A stretch of 64,000 nucleotides of DNA from CBDBDZ01 sp965204215 (lineage in GTDB: Bacteria; Pseudomonadota; Gammaproteobacteria; Pseudomonadales; GM7GCV1), in NCBI GenBank assembly GCA_965204215.1, contig CBDBDZ010000014.1:1240001-1304000 (forward strand), read 5' to 3'. Below, one piece after another: positions 9,002-18,023 of the stretch. The notes beneath the pieces are model-generated. The model worked only from the letters and a program-made list of their open reading frames with translations, was not told where the DNA came from and searched no databases. Made by a program: the position numbers and the translations under genes. How positions within the stretch are numbered: position 1 is the stretch's first letter; each line of letters opens with the position of its first letter.

Positions 9002-9331
9002 ATGAAAATGAAGAAAATATTAATTTTTATAGGTATATGTATTTTATCTGCTAAAAGCTATTCGGGTGGTCATGCAACTGGAACTATTAAAGAACTTTTT
9101 GTTGTTGAAACAGGGTCTTTCGCCCTAAAGTTAAATGAAGGGTTTAAATCAGAGTTGGTTTCTTCCGAATGTCCTACATATAACGGCTATGCTGGTAATG
9201 CAAATGCTGACCCTATTTTAAAATCTACTATTTTAGCAGCATTTGCAGCTAATCATAATGTGCGTCTTTGTATAAATGGCTGTCAAGGAAGTTCATGGCT
9301 TAAAATCACATGTGCATATGTTACTAAGTAA
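9002..9331 (+). CDS. Small secreted protein of unknown function
   Basis: A 109-residue protein that I do not recognise. The N-terminus (MKMKKILIFIGICILSAKSYS) is a clear Sec signal peptide with likely cleavage near residue 21. The mature part is about 88 residues with four cysteines, two of them in CINGC, suggesting disulfides in the periplasm or outside the cell. The mature part begins GGHATGTIKELFVVETG and may form a small beta-rich domain. It stands alone between the GlyGly-CTERM remnant and an IS3 element, downstream of the decamer repeat. ATG and signal peptide make the start convincing. Confidence 0.7.
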   Translation: MKMKKILIFIGICILSAKSYSGGHATGTIKELFVVETGSFALKLNEGFKSELVSSECPTYNGYAGNANADPILKSTILAAFAANHNVRLCINGCQGSSWLKITCAYVTK

Positions 9332-9450
9332 ATCAATTGTCATACATAGAAACTGTTGTTTTTTATATCAGAGAGATGATAGTGATAGAGCCTGAGAATA
9401 GTAGACAGTTTTTGTAGTAAAATTTTGACTATTTACTGAGGTAAAAACTG

Positions 9451-9747
9451 ATGAGAACACTCCAAACCTATACCCAAGCTTTTAAAGATGAAGCGATAGA
9501 ACAGATACGCCATTATAACTACCCTGTTAGGGAAGTATCAGACCGCTTAGGCATTCCCGTTAATACGCTTTATGGTTGGCTTGCAAAAGCTGCGCCAACA
9601 GCTAAAAAAGAGGCGAATATTGCGGATTTGCAAGCAGAGAATGCACGTTTAAAACGGCAATTAAAACGCGCAGAACAAGAGCGGTCAATATTAAAGGAGG
9701 CCGCAACGTTCTTTGCCGTCGAGTCATCGAACGTTACCGATTTATAA
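9451..9747 (+). CDS. IS3-family transposase OrfA
   Basis: A 98-residue protein. The N-terminal helix-turn-helix (about 10-45, including the VREVSDRLGIPVNTLYGWL region) binds the IS ends. It is followed by a coiled-coil or leucine-zipper-like segment with repeated Ala/Leu/Arg-Lys heptads (NIADLQAENARLKRQLKRAE). The end of the frame overlaps the upstream open extension of orfB in the -1 frame. A fused OrfAB is expected by programmed frameshifting, although the classical A6G slip site is not seen. Confidence 0.9.
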   Translation: MRTLQTYTQAFKDEAIEQIRHYNYPVREVSDRLGIPVNTLYGWLAKAAPTAKKEANIADLQAENARLKRQLKRAEQERSILKEAATFFAVESSNVTDL

Positions 9748-9776
9748 AATCTCGTCGTAAGAAGTACCCCATATCC

Positions 9777-10604
9777 GTGATGTGTAAAGTGCTTCAAATT
9801 CATCGTAGTGGTTATTATGCATGGCTTAAAGAATCATTAAGTCAACGCGCTATTATTGATAACCATTTCAAGGATTTAATAAAGCGTTTTTGGACAGCTA
9901 GTGGCAGTAGCTACGGTTATCGGAATATTCATTTAGATTTGCAAGAAAGGGGTGAATTTTGTGGTCGTGACCGCGTATTGCGCCTCATGCAAGAGTTAGG
10001 TATTCAAGCGCAACGTGGCTATAACAAACCTAAAGGTTATTATGAGGGTAAAATCAGTGTTATAGCTCCTAATCTATTGAATCGACAATTTGAGGTTGAA
10101 CGACCTAATCAATGCTGGGTTAGTGATATGACTTATATTAAAACCCATGAATGCTGGTTATTTTTAGTCGTGGTCATGGATTTATTTTCCAGAGCCATTG
10201 TCGGTTGGTCAATGCAGCGCACGATGACTGATGATAGTGTTTTAAACGCACTGACTATGGCTTATTGGCGAAGAAAACCAACCAGCTCTGTGATACTACA
10301 TTCCGATCAAGGGTCGCAATATACTAGCCATGATTGTCAGAGTTATTTAAAATCGCTTAACATTATTCCTAGCATGAGCCGCAAGGGTAATTGCTGGGAT
10401 AACGCAGTGGCTGAAAGCTTCTTTGCTAATTTAAAAAAGGAAAAAATTCGCAGGAAAGTATATAAAACCTTTGATGAAGCTAAGGCCGAAATCTTCAATT
10501 ATATTGAAATGTTTTATAATCCTATTCGGCGACATACCCATAATAATCGTGTGTCTCCATTTGAGTATGAAAGTGCTTATTTCCAAACTCAAAAATGTGT
10601 CTAG
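9777..10604 (+). CDS. IS3-family transposase OrfB
   Basis: This 275-residue protein (GTG or the following ATG) has an HTH_21-like N-terminus with RFWTASGSSYGYRNIHLDL and an rve/DDE integrase core. The core shows the first Asp in CWVSDMTYI, the second in LHSDQGSQYTS and the Glu in DNAVAESFFANLKKE, so the DDE triad is complete. The frame is open upstream of 9777 into orfA, so the real product is probably an OrfAB fusion. The gene looks intact, and the element may be active. Confidence 0.92.
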   Translation: MMCKVLQIHRSGYYAWLKESLSQRAIIDNHFKDLIKRFWTASGSSYGYRNIHLDLQERGEFCGRDRVLRLMQELGIQAQRGYNKPKGYYEGKISVIAPNLLNRQFEVERPNQCWVSDMTYIKTHECWLFLVVVMDLFSRAIVGWSMQRTMTDDSVLNALTMAYWRRKPTSSVILHSDQGSQYTSHDCQSYLKSLNIIPSMSRKGNCWDNAVAESFFANLKKEKIRRKVYKTFDEAKAEIFNYIEMFYNPIRRHTHNNRVSPFEYESAYFQTQKCV

Positions 10605-10622
10605 TAAATCCAGGCTCTATCA

Positions 10623-10720
10623 AACTTACTTAATGACACAATTGAACTACTACAAACCAATGGCTTTGATGCAATGGCAGATGCTGTCACTGTTTTGATG
10701 AATACAGCAATGCTTGCTCG
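10623..10720 (+). pseudogene. Possible IS256-type transposase N-terminal fragment
   Basis: In the frame starting at 10623 the DNA encodes about 30 residues, including TIELLQTNGFDAMADAVTVL and LMNTAM. This resembles the N-terminus of Mutator/IS256 transposases, where an FDGMxDAxxxLLNxAM pattern is common. It begins immediately after the IS3 right end and runs into a truncated MITE-1. It has no start of its own. The assignment rests on a short match and is tentative. Confidence 0.35.
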
Positions 10721-10829
10721 AAATAATACTCACCATAGGGTGGCTATGCCTGCGTTTATTGTTCTTGCGCGAGCACCTGTTTTCACTGCCATTTTTGTGT
10801 TCATTACGAAGTCTAATGCATAATCTGGG
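10712..10829 (+). repeat. MITE-1 copy lacking its left end
   Basis: It aligns with MITE-1 from the GCTTGCTCG segment through the central hairpin to the right end TAATGCATAATCTGGG. About 55 bp of the left end are missing and replaced by the transposase-like fragment. The rest of the 10623-10989 gap has no intact gene. On the minus strand, 10832-10930 encodes a short open stretch (DNNSTHAMCVFQELGIVDD and so on) that may be gene debris. Confidence 0.85.
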
Positions 10830-10989
10830 CTCAAAATTGTACCAGTCGATATTACCACTATCATCGACTATTCCCAATTCCTGAAAAACACACATGGCGT
10901 GGGTGGAGTTGTTGTCACTAGTTGTCTTCGCGCCTCACGCATTGAAAATCTTTTTTGAGACGGGCGATATTGGCGGAGTCGAAAATGTC

Positions 10990-13900
10990 TCAGTCGTGAC
11001 GAGGTATTGAGCGCTTACGCTTGATTAGCACTGTTGCCAACAACCCCACTAACAATAGTGGCGGTAGGCTTCCACCACCACTGCTTGCAGGTGCTGGCGA
11101 AGGGGTTAGTACGGGCGCAGGAGGAGGCGAAGGTGCAGGTGCAGGTGAAGGTGAAGGTGCAGGTGAAGGTGCAGGTGAAGGCGAAGGCGAAGTAATTTGG
11201 ACAGGAGTGTTAATGGTTGCCGTATAAACTGTTGTACTGTTATCCAGTGCAGTTACTGTAATAACCAAGGTATTACTACCTTGGTTAATTGTATTGCTCG
11301 ATGTACCGCTGTCTGATAGTGTAATTGCAATCCCATTTAATGTAGCATTGACAGTGGCATTACTGTTGTTGGCTAAAATAGTGACATCAATGGTTTCGGC
11401 CGCTAGACTGGTTTCATAATTTGTGATGAGTGGGGTAAAACCTGGGGATAATAGTGCGCCGTTGATACTCAAAGTAGATAAACTGCTGTCATTAACGCCT
11501 GTGGCAGCTTGTACAGCTACTGGGTCGATAATAATGGCATTGACTTCGCCATCAGCATCGTTGGGACCGCCATCTTCAATACGTAACTGAATACACCAAT
11601 TTCCTGTGGGTAAGTTTTCATTGTTAGCAACTGCTATGCCATAAGCAGGGTCGTTGACTGGAGGGCATACGCCTTGCGGGTTTTCGGTTATAGCGGTAAA
11701 TATTTGGTTGTTGTCATCTTGTTCAAAAAAACGCCAACCTTCAATATTGTTGTATTTGCGAACCCTGTTAAATGTTGTCGTTGGACTCGGTAGGGCATAA
11801 ACAAGATTTAATATCGAACCTGGTAATGTTAATATCGCTTCGTAATCCAATACAGGAGAATTGGACTGAAAGTTGCCTAGAGTGTTTACCGCATCGGTAC
11901 CCAAGTCAGTTACGGTGACACCCACACCTTCTGCATCAATAATGGCATTTCTTCCCAAGCGTAATGTGTTGCCTGCTTCGGTAGACAGAGTGAGATTACT
12001 GTTGGAACTTATGGTAATGACTTCTGCTGGTAAATTGTTATCATCCAGGGTATTACTAATTCCATCACCATCACTATCATTGATTGTTGCAGTTGCATTC
12101 ACAATCCGTAAGAAACCTGATATCGTTCTATCGGCGTTATTATCACTTACAATTAAATTAAGATTGTAGTTATCCGGCGCCAGATTTGCAGGGTTAATTT
12201 GTAAGGAGCTCATGGTTGTGCCGGAACCTTGTTGCAGAATTCCTAATAATCTTGAATCTGAGTTTGACCAGTTAAAGCTAATATCGTCTCCGTTTACATC
12301 CTTGGCATTGGATGCGATTTCAATAATACCACCTCCAGTTACACCCATGCTGATAGGTGTTTGATTCTGGCTGAAACTAAATGATGCCGTAGGAGCAATG
12401 TTACTATCAACAATAATGACATTATGCGTTGGAATACCTGTTGCATTGACACTATCACCTAATTGAGAGGGATCTATAGTAAATTGAATATTTCTAGGGG
12501 TAGCACTGGCTGCATTGGTACTAGTAAAGGTTAAGGTTCCAGTAGTGCCACTTTGTATGGTAATGGAGCCTGAATTGGTATTGACAGCTAAATTACCATT
12601 GTTCTGGATGGAAAAAGGAATGGTGACAGGGTATGAAGGAGCAGGGCCACTTAATACAGCGGTAATTTCAAACGTATTGCCTCCAGCTATGATTTGATCG
12701 GCAATAAAATCTAACCTGGGTATGACAATAACATTGGTAGTGGTTAGTTCGATAACCTGATTGTCATTATCCATAACCTTAATTGTTAAGGTTAATGCGC
12801 CAGAGGGTAAATTGATGGTATTTTCTGTTAACGTCAATGGTTCATCGTTTATTAAGAATCGCAATGTATTATCGTTCAGATTCGTTAATGTCAGGCCTAA
12901 ATCATCAATAATATCAACTGGTGTTAATCGACCAATGGCATTGATAATAACTGGTTCGGAAGTGGAAGTTATTATTGGCGTGTCTGCTATTGAACTCAAT
13001 GAAACGTGTAACTGATAACTGCCATTGTCAATAGTGATAGGGCTTTCACCAGACGGGTTGGCGTTATTAAATTCACCTACTTGTAAGGTATATAAACCAG
13101 GTGTATTGAAGGTGAACTCAATGAATGGGTCTGTACTAACTTCAGTACCAGAATTGGTGCGGTTAGTGACGCTGCCTCGTTGACCATAACTGGTTGGCGT
13201 ATCATCATTATTGGCTAAAGTGTTACCATCGCTGTCGAGTAATACCAGGAAAGCATCAATGCTAACGGTGTTATCAATATCAAAAATACCGATGGATGGA
13301 ACCTTTTGGATATTAAAGGAATAAAAGTCAAAACTGCCATCACCTGTACCCAAAATCGAGAGGTGAGGAATGACTTGAGAGGTGTTTTTCTTTCGGTTGC
13401 CTATTAATCTGGTAAAATTCAAACTAAAATTATTGTTTAATAATTGAGCTTGCTGCGGTGAATTATTCGGTTCTAGTTCGGTGAAATCAGGCTGGTTGGG
13501 GTCACTGCCCAATTCAAATTCTTCAAGGTTGGTTAAGCCATCATTATCAGGGTCTTGTGAAGCATCGGCAGCATTGAATGGATCAAGGCCTTGATTCAGC
13601 TCAAAAGTATCTGGGATGCCGTCGTTGTCATCATCAGTATCGCAAACATCACCATTATCGTCATTGTCAAAATTTTCCTGGTTAGGGTTGGCGTCAAATA
13701 CACAGTTATCGGCACTGTTGACAATTCCATCTTCATCGCTATCTTCACTAAACTGCATTAGAGCTTGCCAACCAATATCGAGCATGAGTTGCTCTGTTAA
13801 CTCTGTAATTGCCTGGTTGTTGAGAAAAGGTTCCATAACTTCATTGGGAAATAAAAAATTGTCAAAATGTGAGGTTGAACTGCCAGAACTAAATTCAGAA

Positions 13901-14685
13901 GGGGCAAACATTCTGACTTTGCCTGCATTTAAGCCTTGTTGCAAATTAATGTTAGTGCTATTAGCCAAATCATTAACACCGTCATTGTTCCAAACTAAAT
14001 TGCCATTGTTAGTTAATGCGTCGAAGCGTTGAGCATTCGTAATTTCAGTAAAATTTCCGGGAATAGACTCATCTCTTAAATTGATAGAGTAAGAGTCAGG
14101 GCCTGAATTGAAAAAACTACCATTGGATGAGTTGATGAAGTCAGCAAACCCCAAACCGTGAGCTATTTCATGAATCAATGTTTGAAATAGACTGATTGTG
14201 CCTGGTGATGGCACTAATGACAATGTGTTATCCCAATTTATTTCCTGTAAGCAATTGTCGTTATTATCAATATCACTGTTGAAAGTCATTGATAAATCTG
14301 GATTAAACGTATTTAAATCAACGCCTGCGTAACTGTTTGCAAGTGCTGCCACATAACCGACATCTTGTTGAGGGGCATTCGTAAAATTGAAAAAGATATT
14401 GCTAGCTCCGGCGCTCCCCAACACACCTTCATTGGGACCACATTGTAGTGGTACAAATGCCATGTCTATGGTAATGGGTACGTTTGAAATCAATCTATCA
14501 GCCCAAAACTGAGCTGCGCCTTGTGTGACAAATATTCTATCTTCAGTCTGCCCTTCGTTAAAACTAACTTGTATTAGTGTCCCGGTTTCCTCACCAGTCA
14601 CTTCTATAAGTGTTTGCGCTTGTGCTGATAAAGCTGCTAATAATAAATTTAGAACTATTACAAACGCTGGCAATTTAATCGACAT
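10990..14685 (-). CDS. Large secreted zinc metalloprotease with GlyGly-CTERM anchor
   Basis: This 1231-residue surface or secreted protein starts with a Sec signal peptide ending in SAQAQ. The catalytic domain carries HEIAHGLGF near residue 168, the HExxHxxGF zinc signature of metzincin-like proteases. Next come thrombospondin type-3-like calcium repeats (about 315-395, rich in DxDxDG), a PPC-like domain beginning TELEPNN (about 400-565), beta-sandwich segments and a cadherin-like beta-sandwich near 1070-1165. A Pro-Ser-Ala linker precedes the SGGGSLPP, hydrophobic helix and KRKR tail that define GlyGly-CTERM. That tail is processed by rhombosortase in other bacteria; no rhombosortase gene is seen in this window. 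It is transcribed alone. Confidence 0.88.
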   Translation of the reverse strand: MSIKLPAFVIVLNLLLAALSAQAQTLIEVTGEETGTLIQVSFNEGQTEDRIFVTQGAAQFWADRLISNVPITIDMAFVPLQCGPNEGVLGSAGASNIFFNFTNAPQQDVGYVAALANSYAGVDLNTFNPDLSMTFNSDIDNNDNCLQEINWDNTLSLVPSPGTISLFQTLIHEIAHGLGFADFINSSNGSFFNSGPDSYSINLRDESIPGNFTEITNAQRFDALTNNGNLVWNNDGVNDLANSTNINLQQGLNAGKVRMFAPSEFSSGSSTSHFDNFLFPNEVMEPFLNNQAITELTEQLMLDIGWQALMQFSEDSDEDGIVNSADNCVFDANPNQENFDNDDNGDVCDTDDDNDGIPDTFELNQGLDPFNAADASQDPDNDGLTNLEEFELGSDPNQPDFTELEPNNSPQQAQLLNNNFSLNFTRLIGNRKKNTSQVIPHLSILGTGDGSFDFYSFNIQKVPSIGIFDIDNTVSIDAFLVLLDSDGNTLANNDDTPTSYGQRGSVTNRTNSGTEVSTDPFIEFTFNTPGLYTLQVGEFNNANPSGESPITIDNGSYQLHVSLSSIADTPIITSTSEPVIINAIGRLTPVDIIDDLGLTLTNLNDNTLRFLINDEPLTLTENTINLPSGALTLTIKVMDNDNQVIELTTTNVIVIPRLDFIADQIIAGGNTFEITAVLSGPAPSYPVTIPFSIQNNGNLAVNTNSGSITIQSGTTGTLTFTSTNAASATPRNIQFTIDPSQLGDSVNATGIPTHNVIIVDSNIAPTASFSFSQNQTPISMGVTGGGIIEIASNAKDVNGDDISFNWSNSDSRLLGILQQGSGTTMSSLQINPANLAPDNYNLNLIVSDNNADRTISGFLRIVNATATINDSDGDGISNTLDDNNLPAEVITISSNSNLTLSTEAGNTLRLGRNAIIDAEGVGVTVTDLGTDAVNTLGNFQSNSPVLDYEAILTLPGSILNLVYALPSPTTTFNRVRKYNNIEGWRFFEQDDNNQIFTAITENPQGVCPPVNDPAYGIAVANNENLPTGNWCIQLRIEDGGPNDADGEVNAIIIDPVAVQAATGVNDSSLSTLSINGALLSPGFTPLITNYETSLAAETIDVTILANNSNATVNATLNGIAITLSDSGTSSNTINQGSNTLVITVTALDNSTTVYTATINTPVQITSPSPSPAPSPAPSPSPAPAPSPPPAPVLTPSPAPASSGGGSLPPLLLVGLLATVLIKRKRSIPRHD

Positions 14686-14803
14686 AAGAAACTTATTTTA
14701 ATGAATCTTATATGTAGAGCTTCAAGAGTTCTTTTAGGTTCACATAAGTTTGAAGTGCTATTGACCCGACAATAAAATATTGCTCTTGCGTAAGCACGAG
14801 GTT

Positions 14804-14826
14804 TTCATGCCGAATTAATATAGATT
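14804..14826. repeat. Partial copy of the TTTTCATGCCGAATTAATA repeat
   Basis: The segment GGTTTTCATGCCGAATTAATA recurs at 33849-33870 and, inverted, at 37828-37850. Here it directly abuts the foldback repeat at 14827. It is probably a fragment of a short dispersed intergenic repeat. No function is visible. Confidence 0.55.
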
Positions 14827-14977
14827 AAGACCATTGCATTAAGCAATGGTCGCGTGATACAGGATAGTATCACTCAAAATCGAGCACTATAAGTGTTTGA
14901 TTTTGCGAGTATTGAAAAATCGCATTTTTTCAATACGACCCCAGTTGCATAGGCAGGATGCCTAATGCAATGGTCTT
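14827..14977. repeat. Foldback repeat (family 3, copy 1) with terminator-like core
   Basis: The ends AAGACCATTGCATTA (14827) and TAATGCAATGGTCTT (to 14977) are a perfect 15-bp inverted repeat. Inside, 14909-14936 forms a hairpin with an 11-bp stem (GTATTGAAAAA). A shorter, diverged copy is at 26996-27100. It lies between the RNA methyltransferase stop and the metalloprotease start, both on the minus strand, so the core hairpin could end the Rieske-sox-frm transcript. Confidence 0.8.
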
Positions 14978-14980
14978 AGA

Positions 14981-15571
14981 TTATAAGCTTGAATAATATT
15001 TGAGTAGTGACTGACTGTCTTTTGTTGTCAAATTAAAATCGTGTTGGGATTGGTTGCGTTGTCTGGTTATTTCTGCCATAAATAGTGCGGCAGTAACTGA
15101 AACATTAAAGCTTTGTGCAAAGCCTCGCATGGGAATAATAATTTTGGTATCGGCTAATCGCCGAGCTTTTAATGATAAGCCGTCTTTTTCATTGCCAAGC
15201 AGCAGAGCTATTTTTTTATCAATACTGAAATCGGTTTGATATAAGGATACAGCAGTATCTTCCAGTAGTGTCGCGTATATCTCATAATCCTTTGTTTTAA
15301 GCGGAATTAAACAATCTTCAACACTGGAATGTTGGTAGAAATTTAACCATTTATTGGTAAAAGCAGAAGTTTTTTTGCCTTCTTTATTCGGCATCCAGTT
15401 AGGTACAGTTTCATTAATTAGGTGAATATGCTGAATGCCGAAGGCATCGGCACTGCGAAAAATAGCGGCAGCATTATGAGGGTCGTTAATATTTTCTAAT
15501 ATTAAAACAATGTCGCGTTGGCGATTTTTAGCAATACGTTGGTATTTTGCTAATCGCTCAGGTGTCGGCAT
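14981..15571 (-). CDS. SpoU/TrmH-family RNA 2'-O-methyltransferase
   Basis: A 196-residue SPOUT-fold enzyme that methylates ribose 2'-OH in tRNA or rRNA using S-adenosylmethionine. The three family motifs are visible: NINDPHNAAAIFRSADAFGI (motif 1, with the conserved Asn and Arg), LLLGNEKDGLS (motif 2) and IPMRGFAQSFNVSVTAAL (motif 3). The size suits a TrmH/TrmL-type catalytic domain with a short N-terminal helix; the target nucleotide cannot be told. Its ATG overlaps the frmB stop by one base (TAATG), so it is the last gene of the sox-frm transcript although unrelated in function. Confidence 0.88.
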   Translation of the reverse strand: MPTPERLAKYQRIAKNRQRDIVLILENINDPHNAAAIFRSADAFGIQHIHLINETVPNWMPNKEGKKTSAFTNKWLNFYQHSSVEDCLIPLKTKDYEIYATLLEDTAVSLYQTDFSIDKKIALLLGNEKDGLSLKARRLADTKIIIPMRGFAQSFNVSVTAALFMAEITRQRNQSQHDFNLTTKDSQSLLKYYSSL

Positions 15572-16407
15572 TAGGTTAAATGTTTAGCGTGAAAACGTAA
15601 ATGTTCTTCAATAAAGCTGGATATAAAATAATAACTGTGGTCATAACCTTCCTGCATACGAATGGTGGCAGGATAATTGGCGCTGGCAGCGGCTTTTTCC
15701 AACAAATAGGTTTTTAACTGCTCGTCCAGGAAATTGTCTGCGCTCCCTTGATCAACTAACATAGGAAGTTGGTGGTTGGCTTGTTTTATTAGTTCACAAC
15801 TATCGTATTGTTTCCAATCATCACGATTATCGCCAATATAATGACTCAACGCTTTTTCACCCCAGGGGCAATTGAGCGGGGAGCAAATAGGGGCAAAAGC
15901 AGAAATAGATTTAAAGATGTCAATATTTTTTAAGCCGATGGTAATAGCACCGTGACCGCCCATTGAATGGCCTGAAATCGCTAATTTGGAAGTATCTACA
16001 GAATAATTGGCAGCATCATTTAATAATTCAGTGGTGACATAATCATACATTTGATAATGCTCTGCCCAAGGTGCTTGAGTGGCGTTGACATAAAAGCCGG
16101 CGCCCTTGCCAAAATCATAGGCATTATTTGGGTCATCAGGTACATTGTCTCCTCGAGGGCTGGTGTCAGGTGCGATAATGGCAATACCTATTTCGGCAGC
16201 TATTTTCTGTGCACCAGCTTTGCTACTAAAATTTTCATCGTTACAGGTAAGCCCGGAAAGCCAAAGCAGGGTAGGTACTTTGCTGTGCTGTGCTTGTGGT
16301 GGTAGATATAGCCCGTATATCATTTCGCTTTTTAAACACTGTGACTGGTGTTCAATACGTAGTTGGCGACCGCCAAATACTTTAGATTCGCTTTTAATAG
16401 TGCTCAT
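15571..16407 (-). CDS. frmB: S-formylglutathione hydrolase
   Basis: It hydrolyses S-formylglutathione to formate and glutathione, the second step of glutathione-dependent formaldehyde oxidation. The 278-residue alpha/beta hydrolase (esterase D family) has the nucleophile motif GHSMGG near residue 148, an Asp in the QGSADNFL region and a C-terminal His in EGYDHSYYF. It lies 17 bp downstream of frmA. The pair sits directly after the sarcosine oxidase genes, whose reaction releases a formaldehyde equivalent, so a detoxification role is well supported by context. Confidence 0.95.
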   Translation of the reverse strand: MSTIKSESKVFGGRQLRIEHQSQCLKSEMIYGLYLPPQAQHSKVPTLLWLSGLTCNDENFSSKAGAQKIAAEIGIAIIAPDTSPRGDNVPDDPNNAYDFGKGAGFYVNATQAPWAEHYQMYDYVTTELLNDAANYSVDTSKLAISGHSMGGHGAITIGLKNIDIFKSISAFAPICSPLNCPWGEKALSHYIGDNRDDWKQYDSCELIKQANHQLPMLVDQGSADNFLDEQLKTYLLEKAAASANYPATIRMQEGYDHSYYFISSFIEEHLRFHAKHLT

Positions 16408-16424
16408 GGGTTAAACCTTGTTCT

Positions 16425-17531
16425 CTAATAAATAACAACAGAGCGAATACTTTCGCCTGAATGCATTAAATCAAAGGCATTGTTAATGTCACTAAGTGGC
16501 ATGGTGTGAGTAATTAGTGAGTCGATATTAATTTTATTTTCCATATACCAATCAACAATTTTGGGTACATCAGTGCGCCCGCGAGCGCCTCCAAAAGCGG
16601 TGCCGCGCCACGAGCGCCCGGTAACTAACTGAAACGGGCGGGTAGATATTTCTTGTCCAGCACCCGCTACGCCAATAATGCAACTTTGTCCCCAACCTTT
16701 GTGACAACATTCCAGAGCCTGGCGCATGACGTTGACATTACCAATACATTCAAAACTATAATCGACACCACCGCCAGTGATGTCGATAATATGCTGGGTG
16801 ACGTCATCAACATCTTTTGGGTTAACAAATTCAGTCATGCCAAATTGGCGGCCTATGGCTTCTTTTTCAGGGTTCATATCAATGCCTATAATGCGTGTTG
16901 CACCAACTAATCGGGCTCCTTGAATGACGTTGAGACCAATGCCGCCTAAACCAAATACAGCTACCGTCGAGCCGGTTTCAACTTTCATAGTAAATGCTAC
17001 AGCGCCAATGCCAGTAGTTACACCGCAACCAATGTAGCAGGCTTTATCAAACGGCGCATCCTCACGAATTTTAGCCAGAGCAATTTCAGGCAATACAGTG
17101 TAATTGGAAAATGTTGAGCAACCCATATAATGAAGAATGGGTTTGCCATCTAAACTGAAACGGCTGCTTCCATCTGGCATGACTCCTTGACCTTGTGTTT
17201 CTCTTATCGACTGGCAAAGGTTGGTTTTTGGATGTAAACAAAAATCGCATTTGCGACACTCTGGCGTGTATAACGGAATGACATGATCACCTGGTTTAAC
17301 GCTAGTAACCCCTGCACCTATTTCTACCACTACCCCTGCGCCTTCATGTCCTAAAATAGCGGGAAATGCACCTTCAGGGTCATCACCAGAAAGCGTAAAC
17401 GCATCGGTATGGCACACACCGGTTGCTTTAATTTCGACCAGGACTTCACCTGTTTTAGGACCTTCTAAATTAACGTCAATAATTTCCAGAGGTTTACCTG
17501 CTTCAAAGGCTACGGCTGCACGTGTTTTCAT
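16425..17531 (-). CDS. frmA: S-(hydroxymethyl)glutathione dehydrogenase (class III ADH)
   Basis: It oxidises S-hydroxymethylglutathione, formed spontaneously from formaldehyde and glutathione, with NAD+. The 368-residue zinc-dependent medium-chain dehydrogenase shows the catalytic zinc ligands (Cys in GVCHTDAFTLSG, His in LGHEGAGVV), the structural zinc cysteines (CRKCDFCLHPKTNLC) and the NAD-binding GLGGIGLN motif near residue 198. Length and sequence fit the class III (FrmA/AdhC) group. It is 21 bp after soxG on the same strand and probably part of the same operon. Confidence 0.97.
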   Translation of the reverse strand: MKTRAAVAFEAGKPLEIIDVNLEGPKTGEVLVEIKATGVCHTDAFTLSGDDPEGAFPAILGHEGAGVVVEIGAGVTSVKPGDHVIPLYTPECRKCDFCLHPKTNLCQSIRETQGQGVMPDGSSRFSLDGKPILHYMGCSTFSNYTVLPEIALAKIREDAPFDKACYIGCGVTTGIGAVAFTMKVETGSTVAVFGLGGIGLNVIQGARLVGATRIIGIDMNPEKEAIGRQFGMTEFVNPKDVDDVTQHIIDITGGGVDYSFECIGNVNVMRQALECCHKGWGQSCIIGVAGAGQEISTRPFQLVTGRSWRGTAFGGARGRTDVPKIVDWYMENKINIDSLITHTMPLSDINNAFDLMHSGESIRSVVIY

Positions 17532-17552
17532 AATGTAATATTTGTGTGTTAG

Positions 17553-18023
17553 TTATACAGAGTATTCATTAGCGGCGTGGATGATTTCTTGAATAAAAAA
17601 CTCACTAAAACTGCTTGCCACTAACAATCTAAAACGCTGGTTGCTGATAAAATCCAAGGTGAAATTCATACCTTTAAAAACAGAATTTAAGCACTGATTT
17701 AATTGTAAATTATTGATATTCGCAGGGCAACCTTTCTTTATAACGTGTTGTATTTTATCACCTTCAATATCAATAACTACGCGTCCATGTGATACATCAT
17801 TTACCGCAAAATAGTCGCCTAAATTGAGATTAAGTACAGTTTGCGAAACAATTAACCACTGATTTGGAGCTTGCCACAGAATACGCGTTGTGTCGTTAAA
17901 GGTTATTTCTGATGTCTTGTCAGGTAATGCTAACCCCTCGATAGTGGGCAGTGTAGAAGCTGCGTTTTTGAGCGCCGCAATATGGATTATATTTGAGTTT
18001 TCTACAGAATTTATGACTATCAT
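17553..18023 (-). CDS. soxG: Sarcosine oxidase gamma subunit
   Basis: Small subunit of heterotetrameric sarcosine oxidase, 156 residues, which is short for the family. It resembles a GcvT/YgfZ-fold C-terminal half: RILWQAPNQWLIVS and the region around HGRVVIDIEGDKIQHVIKKGCPAN are family-like. Its ATG overlaps the soxA stop by 4 bp, so translation is coupled. Identity rests on position in the soxBDAG order plus these motifs. Confidence 0.85.
   Translation of the reverse strand: MIVINSVENSNIIHIAALKNAASTLPTIEGLALPDKTSEITFNDTTRILWQAPNQWLIVSQTVLNLNLGDYFAVNDVSHGRVVIDIEGDKIQHVIKKGCPANINNLQLNQCLNSVFKGMNFTLDFISNQRFRLLVASSFSEFFIQEIIHAANEYSV

Larger units (their letters stand above)
9383..10622 (+). 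mobile_element. IS3-family insertion sequence
   Basis: The element is 1240 bp with terminal inverted repeats sharing TGATAGAGCCTG at the left (from 9383) and its complement at the right (to 10622), plus a second matching block TAGACA/TGTCTA further in. It carries orfA (HTH) and orfB (DDE integrase) in the -1 relation typical of IS3 elements. The 3 bp outside each end (TAG and AAC) do not match, so no target duplication is visible. That suggests a rearrangement or deletion at one side after insertion. Confidence 0.88.

Noticed and set aside
11021..11227. Gly/Glu-rich plus-strand frame
   Set aside because: It is the antisense of the Pro/Ala/Ser-rich linker of the metalloprotease.
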